A stretch of 64,000 nucleotides of DNA from CAZSVP01 sp964637185 (GTDB lineage Bacteria > Patescibacteriota > Saccharimonadia > CAILAD01 > BJGX01): assembly GCA_964637185.1 (NCBI GenBank), contig CAZWVB010000001.1, positions 1 to 64,000 on the forward strand, written 5' to 3'. The translations under genes and the position numbers were made by a program. Shown here in pieces: positions 8,580 to 18,877 of this stretch; position 1 is the first letter of the stretch, and every line of letters begins with the position of its first letter. The notes under the pieces are model-generated. The model was not told the origin of the DNA, made no database searches, and saw nothing but the letters and a program-made list of their open reading frames with translations.

Positions 8580-9124
8580 GCATTAGCTATACTGTAGCCG
8601 GTACGACTATCGAGGCGTCAACTGAGCCAGATCTGTTTAGTCCCAAAGGCTTGGATCAAGGCAGCCGGCTGCTGCTTGGTTGTTTGAGCAAGTTTGAATA
8701 CAGTTCATTGCTCGATTGGGGTTGTGGTTGGGGCGCTATTGCCTTATTTGCCGCCAAGAAATCACCTCAAGCCCAGGTAATTGCCATCGATAGCGACATT
8801 GCCGCTGTTGAGACAACGCTCCAAAACACCAAGCTCAATGCTCTTGCCAATCTGGAGGTACTTGCCAGTCATAGCTATGGCCAGCTAACATCCGATCAAA
8901 CTTTTGACATCATAGTCAGCAATCCGCCAACTCACCGAGGGCGCGAAGTGGTAGATAAAATGATCGCCGATAGCCAGACTCGGCTCAACCCTGGCGGAGT
9001 TATCCTTCTTGTAGTCGAGGCACGTATCAAGCCTTGGGTAGCGCGTCAGCTCAAAGCTACCTACGGCGACTACAAAATCGTCAAACGCAGCACCAAACAT
9101 GTGGTACTAATGGCTACAAAATAG
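8576..9124 (+). CDS. RsmC-like small-domain methyltransferase
   Basis: 182 aa, GTG start overlapping the obg stop (GTGA). A class I SAM-dependent methyltransferase of the MTS family: SAM-binding LDWGCGWGAIAL (about 46-57), acidic loop IDSD, and NPPTH (116-120), the NPP motif typical of RsmC/RlmG enzymes that make m2G in rRNA. It corresponds to only the catalytic half of E. coli RsmC; single-domain forms are common in Gram-positive bacteria and CPR. The exact rRNA target cannot be told from the sequence. Confidence 0.78.
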   Translation: MSISYTVAGTTIEASTEPDLFSPKGLDQGSRLLLGCLSKFEYSSLLDWGCGWGAIALFAAKKSPQAQVIAIDSDIAAVETTLQNTKLNALANLEVLASHSYGQLTSDQTFDIIVSNPPTHRGREVVDKMIADSQTRLNPGGVILLVVEARIKPWVARQLKATYGDYKIVKRSTKHVVLMATK

Positions 9125-9153
9125 TTGTTTTAATAGTGTGATTATTATATAAT
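9125..9153 (+). promoter_or_regulatory. Promoter of the 9196-9501 gene
   Basis: TTGTTT (9125-9130), 17-bp spacer, TATAAT (9148-9153), followed by a leader of about 40 bases and an AAGGAGG ribosome binding site. Confidence 0.65.
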
Positions 9154-9195
9154 CGCCTCACTTCGTTTCGCTCTGTAGAAAAACAAGGAGGCAAC

Positions 9196-9501
9196 ATGAG
9201 TGACTTCGATGAATTGCTCAAGGAGTATCTGCGTGCGCTGGAGCTTGGTGACCGTCGAGCAAGGGCTGAAATTGCTGATGCCATGCTGGAAGAGGCTAGG
9301 TCTTATGGCCTCGATGAGCTAGCTGATCGACTCGAGTATGGACTTCGTCATGGTGACTACCGTGAAGTCAACCTGGCTATTGCTGGCATGGGCGCCAAAG
9401 CTGCCCAAATCGACTGGGATCGTCACGACGGTGCGGTCGATGGCTTGCTTCAAGCAGAACTTGCAGCAGACCTGGCAGTATGGAACGCCACTGCTGGCTA
9501 G
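9196..9501 (+). CDS. Small acidic helical orphan protein
   Basis: 101 aa, not recognised. Almost all helix, rich in Ala, Asp, Glu and Leu, with no membrane segment. It has an excellent AAGGAGG Shine-Dalgarno 6 bases before the ATG and a conventional promoter, in contrast to the leaderless neighbours. It is GC-richer than its flanks, and a hairpin follows it. Confidence 0.65.
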   Translation: MSDFDELLKEYLRALELGDRRARAEIADAMLEEARSYGLDELADRLEYGLRHGDYREVNLAIAGMGAKAAQIDWDRHDGAVDGLLQAELAADLAVWNATAG

Positions 9502-9506
9502 GGGCT

Positions 9507-9562
9507 CGAAGGAGATGGGGTTGTTTGTCACCTCACTGCCTTCGGGCCCTCCTTCGTTTTTA
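9507..9562 (+). terminator. Possible terminator after 9501
   Basis: CGAAGGAG (9507-9514) pairs with CTCCTTCG (9549-9556), followed by a T-run. The loop is long (34 bases). Confidence 0.45.
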
Positions 9563-9588
9563 AGTCCAAATCATTTACAATAGAGCTT

Positions 9589-9800
9589 ATGAACAAGAAG
9601 AAAGCCAAATCAGCCGACGAATTCTTTGCCGAAGAGGTCAAGACGAGTGGTGATATAGAGCGCAAAGAGATTGAGAAGGGTGCTCGGCTGACCTACCGTG
9701 ATGGTTTTCGACTCGGCTTTGGCTTCTTCGTGGGTTTTGCGGCCGCTAGTCTGATCGTGATACTCATAGCCTATTTGGTAGGCTTGGTATTCAAAATTCT

Positions 9801-9804
<4 letters not shown>
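9589..9804 (+). CDS. Small single-pass membrane protein
   Basis: 71 aa, unknown function. A charged, Lys/Glu-rich cytoplasmic N-terminus (about 1-40) is followed by one hydrophobic segment (about 44-68, FFVGFAAASLIVILIAYLVG) ending at the C-terminus. A TACAAT box lies 7 bases before the ATG, so it is likely leaderless. It sits just upstream of tRNA-Ala. Confidence 0.6.
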
Positions 9805-11615
<1,811 letters not shown>

Positions 11616-11700
11616 GTAGGTTCCTTTCTCTGAAACTATTGTCGCGCTATCCATTTGAAATGAAAAGCGCGACAGGCGATCGGTATTTGTTTGTGTATTG

Positions 11701-12360
11701 CTACGAACTGGCGAGCAACTGGCTCTCTATGTCGGCATCAGCGACCGGCACGAAGATCGGCACGGCTGCCGCGCGGAAGTACTGGGCAGCCCGTGGCTTG
11801 CCGTGACGGTGGCTGCATCGTGGGACGGGTTGTTGCAGGCCGGTCTGGTGCAGACGAGTCTGCATGGCGGCTTGGGACACGTCGAAGCGGTAGGCCAGGC
11901 TGGACAGGCGTTGGCTGCCGGTGGTCCAGGCTCGCTTCAACCACGGTCGAGGGATGAGTAGGCAGCCAGCGAAGTAGTCGCAGACCAGCTCGATCCAGTC
12001 CTCACGCTCCTGGGGATCGACCGCGCCGTAGAGCTGGGTGACGAAGGGGTGGTCGATGATGTGCTTGAGTTCGTGGGCCAGGCTGAAACGTTGCCGCAAG
12101 CGGGAGTCGTTGCTGTTGAGCACGACCTTCCAGCGGCCGTGTTCCCAGGCGCTCATGCCGGAGTGCAGCATGGCCTTGGAGCGGGTGACCTGCACTCTTC
12201 GCAGTTCCGTGACGATGCGCTCGGGCACTGGCGGGGCGCTGATACCACTCAGCTCCAGCAGTTTCATGGCCTGGCGTTCGGCGATAGACAAGGCCTCGAT
12301 CCGTGTCAGCGGGCGGAACGGCACGACGTCGCGTAGCTGGGCGATGACGCCGGGCCTCAC
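11701..12360 (-). CDS. ImmA/IrrE family metallopeptidase
   Basis: 219 aa. The zinc-metallopeptidase motif HELKH (96-100) in FSLAHELKHIIDH, with a downstream acidic ligand region (CDYFAGCLLIP), fits ImmA/IrrE. In ICEs such as ICEBs1, ImmA cleaves the element repressor to allow excision and transfer, so control of mobility is a likely role here. It overlaps the upstream small gene by 4 bases and lies between it and the integrase. I see no obvious HTH repressor substrate nearby. Confidence 0.8.
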   Translation of the reverse strand: MRPGVIAQLRDVVPFRPLTRIEALSIAERQAMKLLELSGISAPPVPERIVTELRRVQVTRSKAMLHSGMSAWEHGRWKVVLNSNDSRLRQRFSLAHELKHIIDHPFVTQLYGAVDPQEREDWIELVCDYFAGCLLIPRPWLKRAWTTGSQRLSSLAYRFDVSQAAMQTRLHQTGLQQPVPRCSHRHGKPRAAQYFRAAAVPIFVPVADADIESQLLASS

Positions 12361-12671
12361 AACGTGTTCCTCCAGGGATGGCTGTCACCGTTGATGCCGG
12401 TCGCTCGCAGCTTGGCGGGCTTGGCCTTGGGCTGATCGCCGGTGGTGCGCTCGTCTTTGCTGTCGTGGCGTGCCCTGTCCTCCTGCTCGGGGAAGACCGG
12501 TTCGCCGTCGGGGATGCCGTAATAGGGCCGCAGGACCTCGGCGTAGGCCTCCAGGTCGGCGCGGTCACGGGCGCTGAGCCGGTCCGACCGGCGGAAGTAG
12601 ATAGCTGGCAGCGTGCTGAGTGCAGCCAGATGTTCGTCTACATAGATGCTTTGTTGTTTTCCTTTCGCCAT
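12357..12671 (-). CDS. Small protein coupled to the ImmA-like peptidase
   Basis: 104 aa from the ATG at 12671, which has GGAAGG upstream; the frame stays open to 12710. Not recognised. Charged and probably helical, with SARDRADLEAYAEVLRPYYGIP in the middle and a Lys/Pro-rich tail. ATGA overlap with the ImmA-like gene implies translational coupling; it could be the regulator that the peptidase acts on, but no HTH is clear. Confidence 0.6.
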   Translation of the reverse strand: MAKGKQQSIYVDEHLAALSTLPAIYFRRSDRLSARDRADLEAYAEVLRPYYGIPDGEPVFPEQEDRARHDSKDERTTGDQPKAKPAKLRATGINGDSHPWRNTL

Positions 12672-12700
12672 TGGAAGTGTTCTTCCTTTCCTTCCATTCC

Positions 12701-12729
12701 ATTTTCGCATTGTGTTCGTATCCCGTCAA
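12701..12729 (-). promoter_or_regulatory. Possible promoter of the ImmA/integrase operon
   Basis: On the minus strand: TTGACG (12724-12729), 17-bp spacer, GAAAAT (12701-12706), placed just upstream of the 12671 start. Confidence 0.4.
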
Positions 12730-12797
12730 ACATGAGCGGATTGAACAGGTTGCGATCGGAACGGCTATTGACTCTTAAATGTTGATGAAATGTGCGG

Positions 12798-12889
12798 TAT
12801 AATGAGTGTGTAATCGTGAGTGGTTGATGTGTGCAGCAACCACTTGTGAGGGTGTGAACCTCCCAAGGCCGGATGGCCCTGGGAGGTTC
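12798..12889 (+). ncRNA. Candidate small RNA with two hairpins
   Basis: In the 238-base gap between two minus-strand genes a TATAAT (12798-12803) on the plus strand precedes two stems: AGTGGTTG/CAACCACT (12819-12826 with 12837-12844), and a near-perfect 14-bp stem starting GAACCTCCCA (12856-12865) and closing TGGGAGGTTC (12880-12889), followed by TTCGTT. The second hairpin could equally be the terminator of the 12910-13200 gene. No convincing -35 box is at the right distance. Confidence 0.35.
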
Positions 12890-12909
12890 TTCGTTCCCGG
12901 CGTCCCGGC

Positions 12910-13200
12910 TCACTCGGCCTTGCGCCGGCTGCGGGAGCTGGCGGGCTTGGGCTCGTCGGGCTCGCCGGTGCCGTTGAGCAGACCGGCGATGGCCTCGCGG
13001 CGGGTCTGCGCTTCGCGCTCGATGTCGTCGAGCACAGCCTGGGCTTTGCTTTGCAGCTCACCGGAGTCCCGCTTGGTGTCGAGGTAGCCCTCGATGCTGG
13101 TACGGATGAGCTCGGTGAGTGAGATGCCTTCGAGCTGAGCGACGGCCGACGCTTGGGCGTGCAGCTCGTCGCTCATCTTGATAGCCAACGTTTTGGGCAT
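12910..13200 (-). CDS. Ribbon-helix-helix (CopG-like) DNA-binding protein
   Basis: 96 aa. The N-terminus MPKTLAIKMSDELHAQASAV followed by GISLTELIRTSIEGYL is a typical RHH fold (beta strand plus two helices). The second half is a charged helix and basic tail. RHH proteins in mobile elements act as antitoxins, plasmid copy regulators or relaxosome accessory proteins. No toxin is adjacent, and the position between the mobility operon and the ImmA region suggests a regulator or relaxosome component. Confidence 0.65.
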   Translation of the reverse strand: MPKTLAIKMSDELHAQASAVAQLEGISLTELIRTSIEGYLDTKRDSGELQSKAQAVLDDIEREAQTRREAIAGLLNGTGEPDEPKPASSRSRRKAE

Positions 13201-13319
13201 GGTGCCCTCCTTCGGTGGTGGTGCGAACGGTGATCCGTCTGTCGGATCGTTGGAACCGGCCGCATGCCGCCGATGAGGGTGATGGCGGGAGCCAGGCTTG
13301 ATCGCCCGGCTCCCGCGCT

Positions 13320-13856
13320 TCAGTCGAAGAACACATACAGGTGTCCCTCAGACCAACTGCACTGCATGCCCATCGCCCAGTCGCGACCGAGAGCCTCGGT
13401 GTCGACCCGCACGTAGTCGCGAATCGTCTCGGGTAGGTCGAGCCGTTCGAGATCGAAGCCGTGCAGTTCGAGCACCTGCTCGCCGAACTCGGCGTAGGAG
13501 TCGTAGACGCCCTCGAAGTGATCCTCGAAGGTGTCGAGCTGTTCGTCCCACTCCGCTCGGTCGAGCAGGCTCGCCCAGACGGCGAAAGCCCGACCGTGCT
13601 CGGCGATGCCAACCGCCAGTCGGTGCAGCTGCGCGACGGACTCGTACTCACCAAGGTGCAGATCGAAGAAGCCGTCGTAGTCATGGATGGCGTGCTCTTC
13701 CGCGCCGGGCACCGGTGAGCTGTCCAGCATGGCGTTGATCCGCGCCCAGATGTCGTCGAGCTCGTCGGTGGCGTCGACCCAGACACCGTGCAGCTGACCG
13801 TTGTTGTAGGCAGCCAGACATGCGACGTAGATGCGTGGACCACCCGTGCTGCTCAT
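13320..13856 (-). CDS. ardA: Antirestriction protein ArdA
   Basis: 178 aa. ArdA is an acidic DNA mimic that inhibits type I restriction enzymes when a mobile element enters a new cell. The start matches the family (PRIYVACLAAYNNGQLHGVWVD), and the protein is strongly acidic throughout, as expected for a DNA mimic. The ATG at 13856 overlaps the stop of the upstream gene by 4 bases. Its presence argues that the element moves between restriction-proficient cells. Confidence 0.85.
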   Translation of the reverse strand: MSSTGGPRIYVACLAAYNNGQLHGVWVDATDELDDIWARINAMLDSSPVPGAEEHAIHDYDGFFDLHLGEYESVAQLHRLAVGIAEHGRAFAVWASLLDRAEWDEQLDTFEDHFEGVYDSYAEFGEQVLELHGFDLERLDLPETIRDYVRVDTEALGRDWAMGMQCSWSEGHLYVFFD

Positions 13857-14116
13857 CCGCGCTCGATCGTCGGTTCGCCGTCGATCAGATCGAGCAAGCC
13901 GAAGCCGTCGATCACGACCAACGGCTCGGCCGAGTCCGGTGGCAGCAGCAGTGTGGCGACTGGTCCCAGCCGCAACCGGCAGCCGGCGGTGATGGTGGCG
14001 TGCAGCTCGGGGGTGAGTTCGAGCCACAGTCCGAACGGCAGGCCGGCGGCCAGGCTGTCGGGCTCGGCTAACAGCAACAGCGGTCGGCCGACGATGATGG
14101 GATTGGGAAGGTTCAA
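13853..14116 (-). CDS. Small protein coupled to ardA
   Basis: 87 aa with a TTG start 6 bases after GAGGAG. Unknown. Rich in Leu, Pro and Ile, beta-like, no clear membrane segment. Placed between the methyltransferase and ardA with an ATGA overlap into ardA, so an accessory of establishment or antirestriction is a reasonable guess. Confidence 0.5.
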   Translation of the reverse strand: MNLPNPIIVGRPLLLLAEPDSLAAGLPFGLWLELTPELHATITAGCRLRLGPVATLLLPPDSAEPLVVIDGFGLLDLIDGEPTIERG

Positions 14117-14128
14117 GGTGTGCTCCTC

Positions 14129-15187
14129 TCATGGGGTGGATAGGGGCATCACCTCCTTTGGTTGCCGGCGCTCATCCGCCGACTCCGGGGTGGAGGCGAT
14201 GCGGGAGAGCGCCAGCTCTCGGAAGGTCGGGTTCAGCTCGATACCGAGCCAGTCCCGAGACTGCTTGCGGGCGACGACACCGACGGTGCCAGCGCCCATA
14301 AACGGGTCGAGCACCAAACCGGACGTGAAGCCAGCCGCGCAGGTGCAGTCCGGTGCAGTGGCCTGGCCGCGAAGTTGGTGCCACGGTCGTCCGCAGCGAG
14401 CGCAAGTGCGAGCTGGACAGGTTGCCAGCAGTGGTCGAGTGACCAGTCGCTCGGGGAAGACCGCGGGGTGTGGTCCGCGGAAGCCAGCTGTCGGGATAGT
14501 CCAGACGTCTCCGGGGTTTCGGCCCCAGCGGTGTCCGGCCCGCCCTTCAGCTCGGGCGCGTGCCAAGCCGTCGTTGTGGCCGTTGGCCAGTGGCCCGGCC
14601 CACGTCTGACGGGTGGCCTCTTTGCTCGGGCGTGGTGTTCGCCCTACGTACGCCTTCGCACAGGCGCTTCGCGCTGTCAACCCCCGGCGCTTCGTCGTGT
14701 GCGGGATACGCACCACGTCCAGATCGAAGAAGTACTGCGGTGATCGGGTGAGGTGGTAGAGGTGCTCGTAGCGGCAGCTGAAGCGATCCCGCACCGAGTT
14801 GGGCATGCCGTTGGGCTTGTGCCAGATCACCTTGGAACGCACCAGCCAGCCCTGCTCACTCATTCGCAGCAGCAGCCGCTCGGGTGCGAGCAACATCGCC
14901 TTGGTCGGCGCGCCCCAGCGCGGCGCCCGGCTGAAGCTGTCGGCGATGTTCAACCACAGGCTGCCGGTCGGCTTGAGGACGCGCTGCAACTCAGCAGTGA
15001 CTTCAGCAAGTCGATCGACGAAGGCCTCGACCGAACCCTCCGTCCCGATCTCGTCGACTCCCGCGCCGTAGCGGCGCAAGCCGACATACGGCGGGCTGGT
15101 GATGACGGCGTCCACCGACGCGTCGGGCAGTTCGCGCAGCCGCGTGATTGCGTCACCAAGCAGGATGGTGTTGCGCAGGCCGCTCAT
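14129..15187 (-). CDS. Orphan DNA methyltransferase (N4-cytosine/N6-adenine type)
   Basis: 352 aa. The catalytic motif TSPPY (30-34) is near the N-terminus and the SAM-binding FMGAGT is near residue 300, the circularly permuted (beta-class) order of amino-methyltransferases. A cysteine-bearing insert (CPARTCARCGRPW ... CTC) precedes the SAM motif. No restriction enzyme is adjacent, so it likely protects the element from host restriction, together with ArdA. It overlaps the replication-relaxation gene by 4 bases. Confidence 0.85.
   Translation of the reverse strand: MSGLRNTILLGDAITRLRELPDASVDAVITSPPYVGLRRYGAGVDEIGTEGSVEAFVDRLAEVTAELQRVLKPTGSLWLNIADSFSRAPRWGAPTKAMLLAPERLLLRMSEQGWLVRSKVIWHKPNGMPNSVRDRFSCRYEHLYHLTRSPQYFFDLDVVRIPHTTKRRGLTARSACAKAYVGRTPRPSKEATRQTWAGPLANGHNDGLARARAEGRAGHRWGRNPGDVWTIPTAGFRGPHPAVFPERLVTRPLLATCPARTCARCGRPWHQLRGQATAPDCTCAAGFTSGLVLDPFMGAGTVGVVARKQSRDWLGIELNPTFRELALSRIASTPESADERRQPKEVMPLSTP
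14645..14682 (-). repeat. Copy 1 of a 38-bp imperfect repeat
   Basis: TACGCCTTCGCAC followed by CGCG and GTCAA. A similarly ordered copy lies at about 18660-18697 in the gap before the coupling-protein operon. Here it sits inside the methyltransferase gene. Confidence 0.4.
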
Positions 15188-15996
15188 TGCTCGCCTCCGA
15201 TCGAGACCACCCCACCTGTCGTGATGGCGTCAACCGCGTCATCGAGCAGCCGGATCTGGAACAGCTGCCAGGAGTCGGCCGGGAGTCGGCCCAGGGCGGT
15301 CGTCAGCAGATCGAGCCGGGCCGCGTCCGGCACGAGCCACAGCACCAACGGAAAGACGCCGGAGCGATGCTGCTCTCGACCGGAGCGGTAGTAGCTCAGG
15401 TAGACCATGGCCTTGGTGACGATCCGTGCCGACGTCTCGGTGCCGAGGTCCACTTCGACGAAGACGTGATCCTCGTAGCTGTGCGCTTCGGTGATGACGA
15501 AGGCGTCGGGCTTGACCGTTAGCCGTGCCCCACCCGGACCGTGGAAGCCGCGCCAGCACGCCGGCTCACCATCGAAGGTGACAAGCTCGAAACCGCCGTG
15601 GCGCTCATGGCCCCGCAGGCGGACATACACCTCGGCGGTGGCGAGGGTGTGGTCGATGAACTGGTTGCCGGGGTTCGGTGTCGGCCACCAGCGGGTGCGG
15701 TCAGGGTCGACGAGGCGCTGGCCGGCGACGTCGAGGGCGTAGACCGACCAGCTTGGGCCGACCATGCCGGCGGTGTGGTGACGGAAGCGTACGAGCACTC
15801 GTTTGCTCACCAGGCGACCGAGCTGACGACGACAGACCGCAGCATCGGATGCAGTGGTGCCGCAGTGGAGGCGCTGAAGTTGCTGACCGCTGAGGAGCCG
15901 CAGCCGGTTGATGTCATCGATGATCTGCCAGTCCCGTTCGGACAAGCTGCTGCGGATGGCATCGAGCCGGGCGGCCGTGACGTATGGGCGCTTCAT
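15184..15996 (-). CDS. Replication-relaxation family protein
   Basis: 270 aa from the ATG at 15996, where the family-like sequence begins (MKRPYVTAARLDAIRSSLSE); the frame is open further upstream but overlaps the coupling-protein gene. It has an N-terminal winged-helix-like segment (DWQIIDDINRLRLLSGQQLQRLH) and a C-terminal nuclease-like alpha/beta core (KPDAFVI ... FVEVDLGTET), as in the replication-relaxation (PF13814) family of actinobacterial plasmids and ICEs. A role in relaxing or processing the element's DNA for transfer is inferred. It lies directly downstream of the VirD4-like gene. Confidence 0.7.
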   Translation of the reverse strand: MKRPYVTAARLDAIRSSLSERDWQIIDDINRLRLLSGQQLQRLHCGTTASDAAVCRRQLGRLVSKRVLVRFRHHTAGMVGPSWSVYALDVAGQRLVDPDRTRWWPTPNPGNQFIDHTLATAEVYVRLRGHERHGGFELVTFDGEPACWRGFHGPGGARLTVKPDAFVITEAHSYEDHVFVEVDLGTETSARIVTKAMVYLSYYRSGREQHRSGVFPLVLWLVPDAARLDLLTTALGRLPADSWQLFQIRLLDDAVDAITTGGVVSIGGEQ

Positions 15997-16123
15997 GAAC
16001 AGACCCCACAGTTGCCAGATGAATTGCCCATAGGAGTCGGTCGCGAAATCTGAGCATTCGCAGCCGCTGGCCAGGTCCGATGCGTACAGCTGCCGTTCGA
16101 TTGCGAGCAGGCGGCGATGCGCC

Positions 16124-18400
16124 TCATGACGCCCTCCTCGTCCGGTTGGACGGCTTGCGACGCAGCGGTTCAGCACCCTGGCTACCGGCCTGGCGGTCGC
16201 GGATCTCCGCTTCGATCTGCTCCCGGGCCACGCCATAACGCGCACGAGAAGCCCCACGAATGGCCGCAGGCTCAGCAGTGGCTGCCGGCATCGGCCGGGT
16301 TGCGCCGGTCGCTGGCGGTTGAGTGCTGCCACTGGCGTAGGCCTGCACGACGGCTTCCCAGGCGCCGAGGCCCTGCAAATCGTCAGCGGTCAGCAGGCCG
16401 CCGAGGTCGCGGGCGACGATACGGGCATCACCGGCTGGCAGTTGGAAGCACACCCGGGAGCGGGCGTTGCTCATGACCGCATCACGGGCAGCTTCGGGGA
16501 GCTGGCCGAGGTTCTGATGCGCCAAGACCAGGCCCAGGCCAAGGCCGCGGGCTTCAGCCAGCACCGACGCCATCGGGGTCGGCAGGTGCAGCAGGTTCTG
16601 CCACTCGTCCATGTAAGCCATCACCGGGCGGCGCTGTCCTTGACTCAAGCCCGCGCGGGCTTTGGTGGCGTGCCACAGCTCGGCCACGACCAGCGCGCCA
16701 AGCAGCGATGATGCCTCGTCACCGAGCAGGCCGGAAGCGAGTGAGACCAACAGCACCTTGCCGGAGCCCAGCACGTCACTCATGGAGAGCTGCGGGGTGG
16801 CTTGGCCGACGATGGTGCGTACGGTGCGGCGCATGGTGAAGGCGCGCACCTTGTTCAGCACCGGCCCGACGACGCTCAACCGCTCGCCGTCGGACAGCGC
16901 CTCGTACCAGCCCCAGAACGATTCGAGCCCGATCGGGTCGTCGAGTCGGCCAATGATGCGGCGGCGGTAGTTCGGGTCGGTCAACAGCAACGGCACCTCG
17001 CACAGAGTTGCCCCGTCGGTTTCGGCCAGCGTCAGCAGGGCGGCGCGGAAGATGTCATCGGTGCGTGGTCCCCAGCTTGCTCGGTACAGGCTCTTGAACA
17101 AGCCGACCAAGTTCTCGACGACGACCTCAGCGCTCGTGCCGGTGGCTGCCCGCAACGGGTTCAGCCCAACCGGCATGGCGGTGTCAGCCGGGTCGAGAAC
17201 GACGACGTCGCGGTGACGACGTTCTGGGATGCGCTCGAGGACGTCGGCGACGAGATCGCCCTTGGGGTCGAGCAGAACGACGCCGTGACCGTCGCGCAGG
17301 TCTTGTGCGCAGAGGTTCACGAGCAGCGTGCTCTTGCCGGTGCCGGTCGGGCCGAGCACATGCAGATGTCGAAGGCGGGCTTGTACGTCCAGCGCCAGTG
17401 GACGGTGATGCCCCGGAAAGGTCGAGTCCGCCACCACCGTGCCGCTGGTGGGAATGGCTGGTGATGGTGCGAGCTGACGGCAGCCGCCGAGCAGCAGACC
17501 CGGCAGTTGGGTGACGCCGACGGGCCAGCCGACCAGGCCGGCCAGCTCGACGACGTTGTAGGTGCCGGGCCACTCCACCCACGGCAGCGCTCGACGCGCG
17601 ATCCGTCGACAGCTCAGGCGATTCGGGACCACACAGCGTTGTAGGTGCACACCTGCGGCCCGGCTGCCATGCCAGGCCACCTCGGCGTGTCGCAGGAGCT
17701 GACGAGCTCGGCCGGTGCTTCCAGCGTTCGTGCCGATGCGGGCAGCTCCGAGCAGCAGTGGATGGGCGTGCTTCTGGCGGATGGCCGTGGCCTGCTCACT
17801 AGTGGCCACGGTGTTGGCCGGTGTGAACAGGCTCGACCACCACGAGCGTCTGGACGAGGACGATGCCACCCGTACCGGTGTGACCGGACGGTGCGGCGTC
17901 AGCAGCCACTGCACGACGATCCGTTCATCGGTGTCGAGCGGTTGGAGCGAGCCGAGCAACTTGGCGGCGAGATCGGCGGCGTCGATGTTGAGCTGACGGC
18001 CGTGGCCATGCAAGCGGTACTCGGCTGCGCAGCGCAGCGGCGACGGAGGCTCGATCTCGATGCGCTCGTAGCGCGCGCCAGGCAGGGCCGCCTGCAGCTG
18101 CGCCTCGATGGCGCGTAGCCAGTGCTCCGACACCAACAAGCGGTGCCCGATACCGGCTGCGCTGCCTTCGGTCTCGAGCAGGATGACCGCCGAGCCAAGC
18201 CACCGCTTCCACCACGGCGGCAGCAGTCCGGTGACTCCGGCGAGGAACCGTTGGACCGAGCGCTCATCCAGCTCACGTGGGAAGCGCAACTGCAGGCAGA
18301 CCAGCGACTCGCGCACACGGGCGCGCTGCTGCGCTTGCAGCCAGACGACAAGAGTGAGGAATACGAGGACGTAGAGCGTGATGGCGACGGCCTGGTTCAT
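16124..18400 (-). CDS. VirD4/TraG-like conjugative coupling ATPase
   Basis: 758 aa. The N-terminal membrane helix (about 5-22) is followed by a long cytoplasmic region and a P-loop ATPase domain: Walker A GPTGTGKST (about 350), LLDPKGDLV, Walker B-like PVMAYMDEWQN (about 595) and AHQNLGQLP. The order and C-terminal TraM-recognition-like part fit type IV coupling proteins that pump DNA through a conjugation pore. The Gly/Ala/Pro-rich tail is unstructured. It overlaps the preceding 59-aa gene by 4 bases. No VirB4 is encoded, so transfer either uses a minimal machine or is helped by the cell. Confidence 0.8.
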   Translation of the reverse strand: MNQAVAITLYVLVFLTLVVWLQAQQRARVRESLVCLQLRFPRELDERSVQRFLAGVTGLLPPWWKRWLGSAVILLETEGSAAGIGHRLLVSEHWLRAIEAQLQAALPGARYERIEIEPPSPLRCAAEYRLHGHGRQLNIDAADLAAKLLGSLQPLDTDERIVVQWLLTPHRPVTPVRVASSSSRRSWWSSLFTPANTVATSEQATAIRQKHAHPLLLGAARIGTNAGSTGRARQLLRHAEVAWHGSRAAGVHLQRCVVPNRLSCRRIARRALPWVEWPGTYNVVELAGLVGWPVGVTQLPGLLLGGCRQLAPSPAIPTSGTVVADSTFPGHHRPLALDVQARLRHLHVLGPTGTGKSTLLVNLCAQDLRDGHGVVLLDPKGDLVADVLERIPERRHRDVVVLDPADTAMPVGLNPLRAATGTSAEVVVENLVGLFKSLYRASWGPRTDDIFRAALLTLAETDGATLCEVPLLLTDPNYRRRIIGRLDDPIGLESFWGWYEALSDGERLSVVGPVLNKVRAFTMRRTVRTIVGQATPQLSMSDVLGSGKVLLVSLASGLLGDEASSLLGALVVAELWHATKARAGLSQGQRRPVMAYMDEWQNLLHLPTPMASVLAEARGLGLGLVLAHQNLGQLPEAARDAVMSNARSRVCFQLPAGDARIVARDLGGLLTADDLQGLGAWEAVVQAYASGSTQPPATGATRPMPAATAEPAAIRGASRARYGVAREQIEAEIRDRQAGSQGAEPLRRKPSNRTRRAS

Positions 18401-18576
18401 GCGGGGTCCTCCGAGCCGCCGTGATCCAACGCATCGAGTCGTCGTTGCCCGCGTTTGGCCAGCCGGGCTCGGGTCTTCGGGTCGAGATCGGCGACGACCG
18501 CCAGCAATGCCGCAGCCAGCCGGTCGAGATCGACCGGCTCACGATGACGAGCCGTGACGCGGATGCGTTGGTTCAA
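18397..18576 (-). CDS. 59-aa basic protein before the coupling ATPase
   Basis: A TTG start at 18576 preceded by a perfect AAGGAGG decides this start. Basic and helical (RLAAALLAVVADLDPKTRAR), no membrane segment, unknown function. It overlaps the VirD4-like gene by 4 bases, so it is likely its partner. Confidence 0.6.
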   Translation of the reverse strand: MNQRIRVTARHREPVDLDRLAAALLAVVADLDPKTRARLAKRGQRRLDALDHGGSEDPA

Positions 18577-18659
18577 GCGATACCTCCTTGGTTGATGAGT
18601 TCGTGTGAGCGGGCGCGCAGACGCCAGACCCACGTAGAGGGTCGATGGCTTCCGCCGCC

Positions 18660-18697
18660 CGTACCTACGCCTTCGCACGCCTGCCGCGAACCGTCAA
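18660..18697 (-). repeat. Copy 2 of a 38-bp imperfect repeat, in an intergenic gap
   Basis: TACGCCTTCGCAC, CGCG and GTCAA in the same order as at 14645-14682. On the minus strand it contains TTGACG, so it may be part of a promoter or an oriT-like site of the transfer operon. Confidence 0.4.
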
Positions 18698-18712
18698 GGC
18701 TCTGGGCGGCGT

Positions 18713-18877
18713 CTAGTTCGAGCCCGAACGCGGCCCACCAAGCAACCGGCTGAGTAACAACACGGCGACCGTGATGACCACCACGGCCGGCAACACCGGC
18801 TCGATGATGGCTGCGGCCACGCGGACTCCGACGCAGACGAGCAGGACAACGCCAGCGGCACGAGCGACGCCGTTCAC
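18713..18877 (-). CDS. 54-aa membrane protein of the transfer operon
   Basis: GTG start overlapping the previous stop (GTGA). Two hydrophobic segments (about 8-24 and 28-46) separated by a Glu-Pro turn, ending in a short polar tail. Unknown; likely a small component of the membrane part of the transfer apparatus. Confidence 0.6.
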   Translation of the reverse strand: MNGVARAAGVVLLVCVGVRVAAAIIEPVLPAVVVITVAVLLLSRLLGGPRSGSN

